Origin: Nitrobium sp046350935
GTDB taxonomy: Bacteria > Nitrospirota > Thermodesulfovibrionia > Thermodesulfovibrionales > Dissulfurispiraceae
Length of the DNA: 64,000 bases
NCBI GenBank assembly: GCA_046350935.1
Contig: JAXLZK010000009.1
Span: 43,842 to 107,841 of the forward strand
Direction of reading: 5' to 3'
Part shown: piece after piece, positions 1 to 8,513 of the stretch
Layout of the letters: the number at the start of each line of letters is the position of its first letter
Numbering within the stretch: position 1 is the stretch's first letter
Made by a program: the position numbers and the translations under genes
Notes under the pieces: generated by a model
What the model was told of the DNA's origin: nothing
The model's input: only the letters and a program-made list of their open reading frames with translations
Database searches by the model: none

Positions 1-727
1 TCCATACCAGGAAGATGAGCGCCGCTGCAGCGAGATAGCTGATCAGGGACACCAGCCCGCTGCCGCTCCTGAACGTAGCCCTGAAGAGATAGCTCTTGAT
101 AAAGGACTCGGGGTTCTGTGCAGCCGCCTTGAAAGTGATGAAATCGACTCCCATGGCGATCAGGATCGCCAGGAATACTCCGAGGGTCGCTGTCCAGAAG
201 AGATAGGCGCCGCTCTTCCTGTCCGTTACGGTGACCGCCAGGAACATGATGCCGGTCGCAAAGGAAATCGCGAAGGTGGCGTAGGCGATGAAGCTCATGG
301 TCACGTGGGCCAGAAGCCAGTTGCTCTGGAGCGCGGGGATGAGGGGGTGGATATCCTTCGACATGCCCGAGATATCGATGAAGGCCAGTGCCATGCCCGC
401 AATGGGGGTGATGAACGCGCCGAAGGAGCGGTTCCTGTATTTCCACTCGATGAGAAGATACCCGAGGATGACGCACCAGACGAAGAAGATGAGGGATTCG
501 TAGAGGTTGGTCAGCGGGATCGCCCGGAGGACCCCCATCTGCCCGAGATCGTAGAATTCCTTCCAGCGGACGAAGAAAGCGATGGTATGGGAAACGAAGC
601 CGACAACGGTGATGGTCGTGGCAACGACGCCCACCGTCCCGTTCCTGAAGATGAGGTACGCAATGTACGCCACCATCGCCAGAATATATGCAATACTCGC
701 TATGCCGTAAAATTGAGAACTGTCCAT
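1..727 (-). CDS. ccsA: Cytochrome c biogenesis protein CcsA/ResC (3' end outside window)
   Basis: Multispanning membrane protein of system II cytochrome c maturation, which with ResB/Ccs1 moves heme across the membrane and attaches it to apocytochromes. Reading back from position 727 gives MDSSQFYGIASIAYILAMVA, followed by several hydrophobic helices with the family's SLTN/YESLIFF-like stretch (LTNLYESLIFFVWCV) and a histidine-containing helix (WLLAHVTMSFIAYATF). The ATG has a clear GGAGG about 7 bases upstream. It lies 47 bases downstream of resB on the same strand, the usual pairing. The C-terminal part, including the WWD signature expected in this family, is beyond the window edge and cannot be checked. 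Confidence 0.88.
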   Translation of the reverse strand, partial: MDSSQFYGIASIAYILAMVAYIAYLIFRNGTVGVVATTITVVGFVSHTIAFFVRWKEFYDLGQMGVLRAIPLTNLYESLIFFVWCVILGYLLIEWKYRNRSFGAFITPIAGMALAFIDISGMSKDIHPLIPALQSNWLLAHVTMSFIAYATFAISFATGIMFLAVTVTDRKSGAYLFWTATLGVFLAILIAMGVDFITFKAAAQNPESFIKSYLFRATFRSGSGLVSLISYLAAAALIFLVW

Positions 728-774
728 GAAAAACCTCCGGTTTCGAGTAAATGAGCGCGACGCACTAAGCGGGC

Positions 775-2187
775 CTACTGTTCCAGCGATGAGAGGTACG
801 TATCCATCTTCTGCTCGAAGGCCAGCTTGTTCTTGTTTGTCGAAGCGGCAAGGGAGACCCTGACGGCGCCCTTCTCCTCCCTGAGACGTACCCATACCCG
901 TGCATGATGCATGAAGAAAGCGGCATACAGCCCGATTCCCATCACAAGGCAGCCGAGGTAGACGATCCAGACCCCCGGGTCTTTCCTCACCTGGAGGCCC
1001 GTGTACTGTGCGCCCCAGAGGTCCTTGAACTCCACCACCCCGTCGGGGACTTTCCAGGTCTGGGGATACCTCTTCAGGATCCACTGCTTGTATTTGACCT
1101 TCCCGCCCTCGTAGAACTCCATGAAGACTGCGGGATTGTTCATCATCTCCGCATAGGTGAACAGCTTGCCGGACTGGTCCATGCCGAGGGCGGGGCTGAA
1201 GTCCGCCACTTTTGCGGTCACGTTCGTCCCCGGCAGGGGGAAGGGCTCGCCGAACCGGACCCCCACCGCCTCGGTCTTGCCGCCGCTCGTTACGGTAAAC
1301 TTGAAGAGCGAATCGCGGGAGGGGGAGAAGCCGTAACTGGACTGGTAGAAGGTGATGCCTTTATATTTGAGGGGGTGGTTGACGTCGATCTGCTTTTTGA
1401 GAATTTCCTTTCCGTTATCGACAACGGTGAGCCAGCTCCTGAAGGCCTTGGGAGTATCCGAGTTCTCGTAGAAAGAGACCTCGAAGTCGTCGCAGCGCAC
1501 CTCGAAGCCGAGGGGGATCTTCATTTCGGCGCTGCCCAGGTAGGCGACGGCGGAAGAGGTCCCTTCGAGAAGGTTCAGGGACGCGTTGAAGCCGGCGAGC
1601 ACTCCCACCACCGCGCCGATAAGAATGATCAGGATGCTGAGATGCACCACATAGACGCCGAGCCTGCTGTACCTCCCCTTTTCGGCGTACACCTGCACCG
1701 CTCCCTCTTCCTGATGGGCGGCCGGCGTGAAACCGATCTTCTTCAGCGCCCCCTCCACCTTCGCCTGTGCGGCCTCGGGCTTTTCCTTCACGACCGTTTC
1801 CCGCTTCACGGGCATGGAGGCGAAGAGGTCCGGCGGGAGCGGCTTCACCGGCTCCTTCGCCATCTTCCATATCTTCGGAAACCTGTCCAGGGAGCAGACG
1901 ATGAGGTTGGCGGCGAAAAGGAAGAGGAGGGCCATGAACCACCAGGAGTGGAACATATTGGTGAATCCGAGCGCATCCAGCACCCGGTATACGCCCGGAG
2001 CCGCATCGCCGAAGAATTTCGTGAGCAGCTTGATGTTGCGCTCCGGCTCGGCCTGCTGCTCGACAATGGTGCCGACGATGGAGGTCAGGGAGATAATCGC
2101 GAAGATGATGACGGCAAGGGTGATGGACGAGAAGAAGCTCCATACCCTGTCTACTACGGACTGCCCGGCTTTCTGATTGTTGACCAT
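775..2187 (-). CDS. resB: Cytochrome c biogenesis protein ResB
   Basis: Partner of CcsA in system II heme delivery and ligation. I start at the ATG at 2187 (MVNNQKAGQSVVDR), which has a GGGGAAG ribosome site about 8 bases upstream. The frame is open further upstream to 2394, but that extension lacks ResB-like sequence. The 470-residue product has the family layout: two N-terminal helices (ITLAVIIFAIISLTSIVGT and the FMALLFLFAANLIVCSLDR helix), a third near residues 190-215 (LGVYVVHLSILIILIGAVVG) whose His is a likely heme ligand, a large extracytoplasmic domain with the KGITFYQSSYG segment, and a final helix (VWIVYLGCLVMGIGLYAAFF). Length and order match the family. It is the promoter-proximal gene of the resB-ccsA pair. 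Confidence 0.92.
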   Translation of the reverse strand: MVNNQKAGQSVVDRVWSFFSSITLAVIIFAIISLTSIVGTIVEQQAEPERNIKLLTKFFGDAAPGVYRVLDALGFTNMFHSWWFMALLFLFAANLIVCSLDRFPKIWKMAKEPVKPLPPDLFASMPVKRETVVKEKPEAAQAKVEGALKKIGFTPAAHQEEGAVQVYAEKGRYSRLGVYVVHLSILIILIGAVVGVLAGFNASLNLLEGTSSAVAYLGSAEMKIPLGFEVRCDDFEVSFYENSDTPKAFRSWLTVVDNGKEILKKQIDVNHPLKYKGITFYQSSYGFSPSRDSLFKFTVTSGGKTEAVGVRFGEPFPLPGTNVTAKVADFSPALGMDQSGKLFTYAEMMNNPAVFMEFYEGGKVKYKQWILKRYPQTWKVPDGVVEFKDLWGAQYTGLQVRKDPGVWIVYLGCLVMGIGLYAAFFMHHARVWVRLREEKGAVRVSLAASTNKNKLAFEQKMDTYLSSLEQ

Positions 2188-2469
2188 CTGATTCTTCCCC
2201 TTTTTGCTCCGTACTCTACGGGAGGGCTCTCTTCCGTCTGGCATGCTGCTGCATGCGGTGACGAACCGGGAGCCGCACGGGAGCCCCTTCTCCCGCGCCT
2301 CCGATCGCCCTCGAAAAGTATATACGGGAGATGTGAATTGCGTATGAAGAAATCTCGAAAAGACGACAGTTAAGTTTACCAGAAACTCCCTCAATCTGCA
2401 ACCGCTCGAAAGGGGGTCCGAAGCGGCCCCGAAAGAGGGCGGGGGCGTCCCCGATGCCGGGGAGTGTTC

Positions 2470-4287
2470 CTACGAAACCCCTTCCATAAGCGGTACGGCT
2501 ACGGTGAAGATGACCCCGCCGCCGTCTCTGGCTTCGACGGTGCATTCCCCGCCCAGCGCCCCGGCCAGCCTCTCCGAAACGGCGACCCTTAGGGGGACCG
2601 CCTCTCCCGTCCCGGGCGTATTCCCCACCCCCGAGGGGACGACGGACAGTTCGAGGTGCTCCCTTCCCGCACGCACGGACCGCGTCGCAAGGACAGTGAC
2701 CACCCCCGGCTCCGAGGACTCCACGGCGTGGACCGCCAGATTCAGCAAAACCTTCCGTATCCTCTCCCTGTCAGCGCAGAGGGGCGAGTCCGCAAGGGTC
2801 TCATCGCAGTCGGCAACCACCTCTATCTCTTTCGCCCCGGCAAGCCCCCCGGCGGTCTCCTCTACTTCGCGGAGGAGGTCGCAGAGCAGGAACCGGTCTG
2901 CGGGAGAGGGGGCTGCTCCTCCCGGTCCGCCTTCGTTCCGCCCCCCATCGGTCAGGGCAAGGTCAGGGAGGGCCTCCATGAGGGGCAACAACCCCCGCGC
3001 CGCATGGACCGATCCCATCAAAGTCTTCCTGTCCTTCTCGCTCAGGCCCTTTTCCCTGCCGAGTACGAGCTCCATCTCTCCGGTAAAGGAATCCACCTCC
3101 CTGCCCACCTCCTCGAAGAGCCGCGGGACCAGATCGGAAAGCAGGCCCCCTCTCTCACGGGCTTCGCTCTCTTTCAGGAGGAGCTCCTTTTCCCTGATTT
3201 CCGTATGCAGTTTCCCTATCGCCCGGTGGAGGGCCTCGAGTTCTCCCGGATAGGGCTTCCCCCTTTCCTCCGCCGGCCCTCCCGGAGCGGACCTTTCCGC
3301 AGCGGACAAAAGCCGGGCAACCGGCTTGCCGATCAGCCGCCTCGCAAGAAGCGCCTGCAGCGCCATGGTGAGCAGAAGGATACCCCCTAAGGAGAAGTAG
3401 ACGACTTTCGCCAGTGCAAAGGGGTGTGCCACCTCCTCCTCCCGCACGGTGGTGATGAGCCGGTACGGGGCATTGGCAAGAGGAGAGACATGGAAGTACA
3501 GATGGTCCTTCAGTCTGACCGTGTCGGCCCCTCCTGTTTTGGGCAGATTATACCGCAGCTTCCGGTCTGCAATGCCTTTCTGCGTCAGGAGCAGAACCCC
3601 CTCCCTGTCGATCAGCTCCACTTTTTCGGTCCGGTAGACGCCGCCCTGCGGAACAAGAGAGCGGGCCGGCTCGTCGGGCGCCGCAACAGCGTAAAGCAGC
3701 GCACCGACTCTTCCCTCGGGGTCGTACAGAGGAGCGAGAAAAGAGACTCCTCTCTCCTCTGTCCCTTCGGTGAAGAAGCCGACGGACTCCGCGGCCTTCG
3801 CGTCGGCCAGAGCGTTCCTGATGGGGTCCCGCTCGGACCAGTCCCGCCCTGTCAGATCGGCCCGGCTGCCGGCAACGACCCTGCCGTCCTTTGACACAAG
3901 GGCGAGCAGAATGAAAGGAGAGGAAGGGGCGACCTCTTCAAGCCGCGCCGCTATCCCCGTCAGCGCCGCATTTCTCGCAGCCTCACGCGCCTTTCTGCGC
4001 GCGCCCTCACCCGAGGGGTCCGTATTCAGCAGCGGGAGGGCGTCGAGAAAGACTCTCTCCCGCGCAAGGCCCTTCAGATATCTCCCGGAATGGGCGAACC
4101 ACCCATCGAGGAGGGCGCTCTTCTCCTTCGTGAGATTCCTGAGGTGTACGGTATGGAACCCCCGGACAAAATAGGGAGGGCTGAAAGCATAGAAGAGAAT
4201 ACCGGCAGCGACAAAGGCGATGCACAGCAGCGCCATCGGAAACAGGGCGACCCTCACTCCGAGCCGGTGCAGAAGAGCTGTTTTCAT
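2470..4287 (-). CDS. Membrane sensor protein with degenerate histidine-kinase-like C-terminus
   Basis: A 605-residue protein with one helix near residues 12-34, an extracytoplasmic region of about 255 residues (Cache-like by layout: FILLALVSKDGRVVAG, then VSFLAPLYDPEGRVGALLYA), a second helix near 294-315, a short coiled linker and a C-terminal ATPase-like fold. The kinase core looks dead. No HE[IL]xNPL-type H-box follows the coil; the N-box reads RKVLLNLAVHAVE with His where the Mg-coordinating Asn is expected; and the DxGxG box is replaced by VPSGVGNTPG. It is 21 bases downstream of the TrpE/PabB-type gene on the same strand, so probably co-transcribed. The family assignment rests on the N-box context and the end GGVIFTVAVPL. 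Function unknown; it may be a ligand-sensing pseudokinase. Confidence 0.7.
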   Translation of the reverse strand: MKTALLHRLGVRVALFPMALLCIAFVAAGILFYAFSPPYFVRGFHTVHLRNLTKEKSALLDGWFAHSGRYLKGLARERVFLDALPLLNTDPSGEGARRKAREAARNAALTGIAARLEEVAPSSPFILLALVSKDGRVVAGSRADLTGRDWSERDPIRNALADAKAAESVGFFTEGTEERGVSFLAPLYDPEGRVGALLYAVAAPDEPARSLVPQGGVYRTEKVELIDREGVLLLTQKGIADRKLRYNLPKTGGADTVRLKDHLYFHVSPLANAPYRLITTVREEEVAHPFALAKVVYFSLGGILLLTMALQALLARRLIGKPVARLLSAAERSAPGGPAEERGKPYPGELEALHRAIGKLHTEIREKELLLKESEARERGGLLSDLVPRLFEEVGREVDSFTGEMELVLGREKGLSEKDRKTLMGSVHAARGLLPLMEALPDLALTDGGRNEGGPGGAAPSPADRFLLCDLLREVEETAGGLAGAKEIEVVADCDETLADSPLCADRERIRKVLLNLAVHAVESSEPGVVTVLATRSVRAGREHLELSVVPSGVGNTPGTGEAVPLRVAVSERLAGALGGECTVEARDGGGVIFTVAVPLMEGVS

Positions 4288-4308
4288 TTCTCTCTCTCCA
4301 CCCGCAGG

Positions 4309-5859
4309 CTACCCGTCCCGCCGCTGCGCCCCGCAGGGGGCCCCGTGCGGGACTTCCAGCGTCTTTATCAGCGCCTCCGCTTTTTTCAGGGTCTCGTAGT
4401 ACTCCCTTTCCGGGTCTGAATCGGCGACGATCCCCGCTCCGGCCTGTACATAGGCGGTACCGTCCTTTATGGTGAATGTCCTGATGACGATGTTAAGGTC
4501 CATGTTTCCGGAGAAGCCGATATACCCGAGGGACCCGGTATAGGGCCCCCGCACCACCGGCTCCAGCTCGTCGATGATCTCCATGCATCTCACCTTGGGA
4601 ACTCCCGTTATCGTCCCGCCCGGGAAAGCGGCCCTGATCACATCGAAGCAGGTTTTGCCCTCCTGGAGGAGACCTTTGACATTCGATACGATATGGATGA
4701 CATGGGAGTAGTCCTCGGTGATCATCAGCTCGTCCACCGTAACGCTGCCGTATTCCGAGACCCTCCCGATGTCGTTCCGTTCGAGGTCGATGAGCATGAT
4801 ATGCTCCGCCCTTTCCTTGGGATGCAGCAGCAGCTCGGAGCGCATCGCCTCATCCTCACTGCCGTCCCTCCCCCTCGGCCTCGTCCCTGCGATGGGCCTC
4901 GTCTCGATGGTCCGGCCCGTAACCTTCACCAGCCTTTCCGGCGACGAGCTCACGATCTGGTAGTCGCCGAAGTCGGCATACGCGGCGAAAGGGGAGGGGT
5001 TGATCTCGCGGAGCACTTTGTATATTTCCCACGGCTCCCTCTCCCCGATGGGGGAGGAAATCCTCTGGGAAAGGTTTGCCTGAAAGATGTCCCCCGCAGC
5101 GATATACTCCTTGGCCCTCCTGACAATGTCCATATAACGCTCCTTGGACATCTCGTACCGCAGCGAGGGGGAAGGGGAAGAGCCCGGGGAGAGAGGGGCT
5201 GCTCCCTTCCTTTCCCGGTCCCCTGTCCGGCGCTCCGTCTCCAGGAGGAGCTCCCGTGCCTCGTCGTAGGCGTGGTTGAAATCGATCTGCCCGATATCTC
5301 TGTACCCCAGCTGCGTATCCCGGGCGCCGGGAGAAACGATGACCCATGCCCTCTTTTCGCTGTGGTCGAAGGCGACCACCCTGTCCGCCATCATGAAATG
5401 GAGGTCGGGTATGCGGAGATCGTCCGTCGCGTTCTTCGGAATATCCTCTATATACCGAACGAAATCGTAACTGATCAGTCCTGCGGCACCCCCTTGGAAG
5501 GGGGGGAGCTCCGGGATCCGCCGCTGCGGGTATGCCGTAATCAACTCCTTCAGGCGGTCGAGGGGCGGACGGAACGACACGGAATGCCTGTCCCCCACGG
5601 TCGCATGGATTGTCACCTCGCCGTCCTTGGCGCGCAGCAGGAGATAGGGGGCGAAGAGAATGAACGAGTAACGGGCTATCTTATACGGCCCTTTTACGCT
5701 CTCCAGGAGCATGCTGTTTCGCGTGCTCCCCCCCTCCCGGACCAGCGCCTCATAAATGCCGCACGGGTCCCCATAGGGGATCTCCAGGTGAAGAGGAGGG
5801 ATGTGCCCCCCTTTTACTTCCTCAAGGAATGCTTTTTTCGTGCTCGGTACCGTCCCCAC
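4309..5859 (-). CDS. Anthranilate / aminodeoxychorismate synthase component I
   Basis: Chorismate-binding enzyme that aminates chorismate, using ammonia from a glutaminase partner, to give anthranilate (TrpE) or 4-amino-4-deoxychorismate (PabB). The 516-residue product has the conserved C-terminal block: ETRPIAGTRPRGRDGSEDE, LIDLERNDIGRV, GTITGVPKVRCMEIIDELEP and YVQAGAGIVADSDPEREYYE. Near the N-terminus is LLES followed by a TrpE-like KIARYSF stretch; LLES is the usual tryptophan-feedback element, and PIAGT rather than PIKGT also leans toward TrpE. No trpG/pabA or other trp gene is nearby, so I give no symbol. The start is GTG at 5859 with a G-rich but imperfect ribosome site. It is followed closely by the degenerate kinase gene. 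Confidence 0.9.
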   Translation of the reverse strand: MGTVPSTKKAFLEEVKGGHIPPLHLEIPYGDPCGIYEALVREGGSTRNSMLLESVKGPYKIARYSFILFAPYLLLRAKDGEVTIHATVGDRHSVSFRPPLDRLKELITAYPQRRIPELPPFQGGAAGLISYDFVRYIEDIPKNATDDLRIPDLHFMMADRVVAFDHSEKRAWVIVSPGARDTQLGYRDIGQIDFNHAYDEARELLLETERRTGDRERKGAAPLSPGSSPSPSLRYEMSKERYMDIVRRAKEYIAAGDIFQANLSQRISSPIGEREPWEIYKVLREINPSPFAAYADFGDYQIVSSSPERLVKVTGRTIETRPIAGTRPRGRDGSEDEAMRSELLLHPKERAEHIMLIDLERNDIGRVSEYGSVTVDELMITEDYSHVIHIVSNVKGLLQEGKTCFDVIRAAFPGGTITGVPKVRCMEIIDELEPVVRGPYTGSLGYIGFSGNMDLNIVIRTFTIKDGTAYVQAGAGIVADSDPEREYYETLKKAEALIKTLEVPHGAPCGAQRRDG

Positions 5860-6020
5860 TGCTCACCGCCCCCGTTGTCATAATGCCCGCCGGGTATTAT
5901 GGAATAAAGAAAGGCCAAAATTCAAAACGGAGGGGCAGGGATGAAGACAAAGGAAGACAGAGTGAGACAGGGAAAAAGAGGGAAACAGAAGAGAAAGAAG
6001 AAAGAGGCCGTGCGTCTCTG

Positions 6021-6050
6021 CCGTCATCCCGGCTTCCGCCGGGGTGACGG
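6021..6050. repeat. REP-like palindrome in the pyrF/TrpE-PabB intergenic region
   Basis: A 30-base near-perfect palindrome: arms CCGTCATCCCGG and CCGGGGTGACGG with a CTTCCG loop and one G-T wobble. It resembles the short dispersed extragenic palindromes of many bacterial genomes. It sits in the 5860-6139 intergenic region, downstream of pyrF (minus strand) and upstream of the TrpE/PabB-type gene. Just before it, about 5910-6010, is an unusual run of about 100 bases that is almost all purine on the plus strand. I see no small gene here. Confidence 0.6.
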
Positions 6051-6139
6051 ATTCTAAAAATAGAGTGAGTGCGGGGGCAGGGGGAACCTATTCGGGCAAA
6101 TATTTTCGAAAAAAAAGTATTATGTCCCTCATTTACAAG

Positions 6140-6859
6140 TCACGCCGTCAGCATTTCGAGGGAGATGAGCTCCAGCGCCTTGATGGGATCGTCCTGCTTC
6201 AGGATCCCCCGGCCCATGACGATATAGTCGGCCCCCTCCCGGATCGCCTCGCGGGGGGTGGCGGTGCGCCGCTGGTCATCCGGAGCCACCCAGGAGGGCC
6301 GAATGCCGGGAGTGACCACGAGGAACTCCCTGCCGCACAGCTCCTTTACCATGGCAATCTCGTGGGGAGAGGCAACCACTCCGTCCAGTCCTGCTTTCCG
6401 GGCGAGGAGGGCAAGATGTTTCACATGGGCCTTGAGCCCATGGGGAACGCACAACTCGCTTTTCAAGATGCCGTTGTCGAGGCTCGTAAGGGCGGTGACC
6501 CCGATGATCCTGGGCCGGGTCAGCCCCTCCCGTGCGCAGACCTCCTCCACGGTTTCCCTGCATTTCCTCATCATTTCCGTACCGCCCGACGCATGGACGT
6601 TGAACATAAAGACGCCGAGCCGGGCGGCCGCCGCGGCCGCCTTCGCAACGGTGGTGGGAATGTCGTGAAACTTGAGGTCGAGGAAGACCCTCTTGCCCTT
6701 TCCGTGTATCGCCTCCACTACTCCGGGTCCGGCCGAGACGAAAAGCTCGAAGCCCACTTTGAAGACGCCCGCGTACTCTCCCAGGCTGTCCACTATTTCC
6801 AATGCACGACCCGCGTCGGATACATCCAGCGCGATAATCAATCTCTCTTTCCAGGGCAT
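6140..6859 (-). CDS. pyrF: Orotidine 5'-phosphate decarboxylase
   Basis: Last step of UMP synthesis, decarboxylating OMP. I start at the ATG at 6859 (MPWKERLIIALDVSDAGRAL), preceded by GAGGTTGCG; the open frame continues upstream to 7081 only because it overlaps dcd antiparallel-free in another frame. The 239-residue product has the catalytic signature FLDLKFHDIPTTVAKAA (the D-x-K-x-x-D tetrad region), GVTALTSL, and the phosphate-binding VTPGIRPSW and ADYIVMGRGI. It starts 19 bases after the dcd stop, so dcd and pyrF form a small pyrimidine operon. Confidence 0.95.
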   Translation of the reverse strand: MPWKERLIIALDVSDAGRALEIVDSLGEYAGVFKVGFELFVSAGPGVVEAIHGKGKRVFLDLKFHDIPTTVAKAAAAAARLGVFMFNVHASGGTEMMRKCRETVEEVCAREGLTRPRIIGVTALTSLDNGILKSELCVPHGLKAHVKHLALLARKAGLDGVVASPHEIAMVKELCGREFLVVTPGIRPSWVAPDDQRRTATPREAIREGADYIVMGRGILKQDDPIKALELISLEMLTA

Positions 6860-6878
6860 AGCGCAACCTCGTCGATCA

Positions 6879-7427
6879 TTATAGTTTCGGCAGGGTGATC
6901 CCCCTCTGCGCCTGATACTTTCCGGCCTTGTCCCGGTAGGATGTCTCGCAGGTTTCCGCGGACTGCAGGAACAGCAGCTGTGCGATTCCCTCCCGGGCGT
7001 ATACTTTTGCCGGAAGAGGGGTGGTGTTGGAAATCTCGATCGTGACATGCCCCTCCCACTCCGGCTCCAGGGGAGTGACATTCACCACAAGGCCGCACCG
7101 TGCATAGGTGGACTTGCCGAGGCAGATCACCAGCACTTCCCGGGGGATTCTGAAGTATTCGAGAGAAGCGGCGAGGGCGAAGGAGTTGGGAGGGATGATG
7201 CAGATGTCCCCCTTGAAGTCGACAAAGCTCTTGGGATCGAAACGCTTCGGATCGACGACCGTGCTGTTGATATTGGTGAAGATCTTGAACTCGTCGCCGA
7301 CGCGCATATCGTACCCGTAGGAGCTGACTCCGTAGGAAATCACCCCTTTGCGGACCTGGCTCTTATTGAAAGGCTTGATCATGCCCTGCTGCGCCATCTC
7401 CCGTATCCATCTGTCGTTCTTAACCAT
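6879..7427 (-). CDS. dcd: dCTP deaminase
   Basis: Deaminates dCTP to dUTP, feeding dTMP synthesis. The 182-residue product starts at the ATG at 7427 (MVKNDRWIREMAQQG) behind GGGGGAG; an in-frame extension to 7493 has no family sequence. Hallmarks: GVSSYGYDMRVGDEF, LGKSTYARCGL (nucleotide and trimer contact region), VTPLEPEWEGHVTIEISN with the catalytic Glu in the EWEGH segment, and GIAQLLFL. It is upstream of pyrF on the same strand. Upstream of its ribosome site is a repeat-bearing region ending in a scaffold gap. Confidence 0.95.
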   Translation of the reverse strand: MVKNDRWIREMAQQGMIKPFNKSQVRKGVISYGVSSYGYDMRVGDEFKIFTNINSTVVDPKRFDPKSFVDFKGDICIIPPNSFALAASLEYFRIPREVLVICLGKSTYARCGLVVNVTPLEPEWEGHVTIEISNTTPLPAKVYAREGIAQLLFLQSAETCETSYRDKAGKYQAQRGITLPKL

Positions 7428-7433
7428 TAAAAC

Positions 7434-7867
7434 TCCCCCGGTAAGCGGTTGATTCAGTGTAAAAAGCGAGCGGGTATAGCATAGCACGGGCACCCCTGCT
7501 GAAACAACGAGAGGCGCGACGTCCCCCGTGCAATCGCATCAAAATGTGTGGTCAGTACGTATCTCCTTGAGAGTGCCTCGCTCCGCTCGCAATGACTGTC
7601 AGTGCGAAGAGCTGTCTCCTAAAACAATCCTGTCGTTCTCCCTNNNNNNNNNNNNNNNNNNNNNNNNNNNNNNNNNNNNNNNNNNNNNNNNNNNNNNNNN
7701 NNNNNNNNNNNNNNNNNNNNNNNNNNNNNNNNNNNNNNNNNNNGGGGAGCACGGGTCGAACCGGCGGGTGGATGGCATGGTGCATCGCAGTGACTCCTTT
7801 CGGCGGAAACGCCGGCAGCTTGCTTTTATTGTATCATAACTACGACCCCGTTCCTGCCGCTGTTCCC
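7434..7867. other. Intergenic region with dispersed repeat and 100-N scaffold gap
   Basis: No supportable gene. Positions 7551-7643 hold a repeat with the core GCCTCGCTCCGCTCGCAATG, alignable with 31960-32048. The repeat runs straight into an N run (7644-7743), so the assembly probably broke on it. Downstream, 7744-7867 has no feature I can name. Confidence 0.7.
7551..7643. repeat. Dispersed repeat copy 1 (truncated by scaffold gap)
   Basis: About 85-90 bases align with 31960-32048, sharing GTACGTATC at one end, the centre CGCTCCGCTC, the following TGCGAAG and the tail AATCxTGTxGTT. Identity by eye is around 70-75 percent. The type (GCTTCGCTCCGCTC...CAATG with a nearby TGCGAAG) is a familiar dispersed, partly self-complementary intergenic element. 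Confidence 0.6.
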
Positions 7868-8341
7868 TTAACGGAAGACCGTCCTGCCGTCGAGACTGAT
7901 GCTCCTCTCGTAATCGGAACTGCCGGTTTTTTTGAATTCGTTCAAGTCCGAAAGCCTGAAGCGGAGGGAGACCAGCTTGTAGGCCTCCCTCACGGGTATA
8001 TGGCGTACCAGGCTGTCCAGAGCTTTGAAGATGGTCTCTTGCATGTTTTTGGGCATTTTCTTCCGGCTCGCATGCTGGGCGATCATCGCTTTCGCCTCGT
8101 CGAGGGTCATCCCGGAACCGGCATAGGAGGACTGCATCCTCATCAACTCCGCGTCGCTTATCGCATCGGGCCGCTCGACGATAAAGGCGACGGTCACCTT
8201 CTCCTGCTCTCCTTCTGCTGAAGAGGAGTGCGCGGGAGCCTCGTGCTCCCCGGCAGGCATTTCCTCCTGCGGGTCGAAGAGGCAGCCAGCTCCGGAGCAG
8301 AGCAGCGCCAGACACCCGAAAAAATAAAGGAACTTTCTCAT
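7868..8341 (-). CDS. Putative secreted or lipid-anchored protein of unknown function
   Basis: A 157-residue product starting MRKFLYFFGCLALLCSGAGC: a short basic N-terminus, a hydrophobic core and a Cys at residue 20 that could be a lipidation site, though position -3 is Gly, which is poor for a lipobox. The mature part is charged and contains ISDAELMRMQSSYAGSGMTLDEA and SLDGRTVFR; no family recognised. The start ATG at 8341 has a GGGAAGA-type ribosome site. It stands alone between the gap region and the DtxR-type gene on the same strand. Confidence 0.6.
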   Translation of the reverse strand: MRKFLYFFGCLALLCSGAGCLFDPQEEMPAGEHEAPAHSSSAEGEQEKVTVAFIVERPDAISDAELMRMQSSYAGSGMTLDEAKAMIAQHASRKKMPKNMQETIFKALDSLVRHIPVREAYKLVSLRFRLSDLNEFKKTGSSDYERSISLDGRTVFR

Positions 8342-8513
8342 CTTCCCTCTTGGCCTCGAGGGAGGATAAGCAAATATGTTACCAGCCGGCGTTCTATTTT
8401 AGCGATTGATTTAAAAGGTGTTTCTTCTGGGCACTGGCTGCTGCATTCCTACATGGCAGGGAAAAATGCCCTGTTTGATGGAATTCTTCCAATGAGGGGG
8501 GGAACAGACGGGG

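Noticed and set aside
904..2373. 489-codon open frame on the plus strand
   Set aside because: Mirror frame of resB; no ribosome site and no protein character, while the minus strand gives a full ResB.
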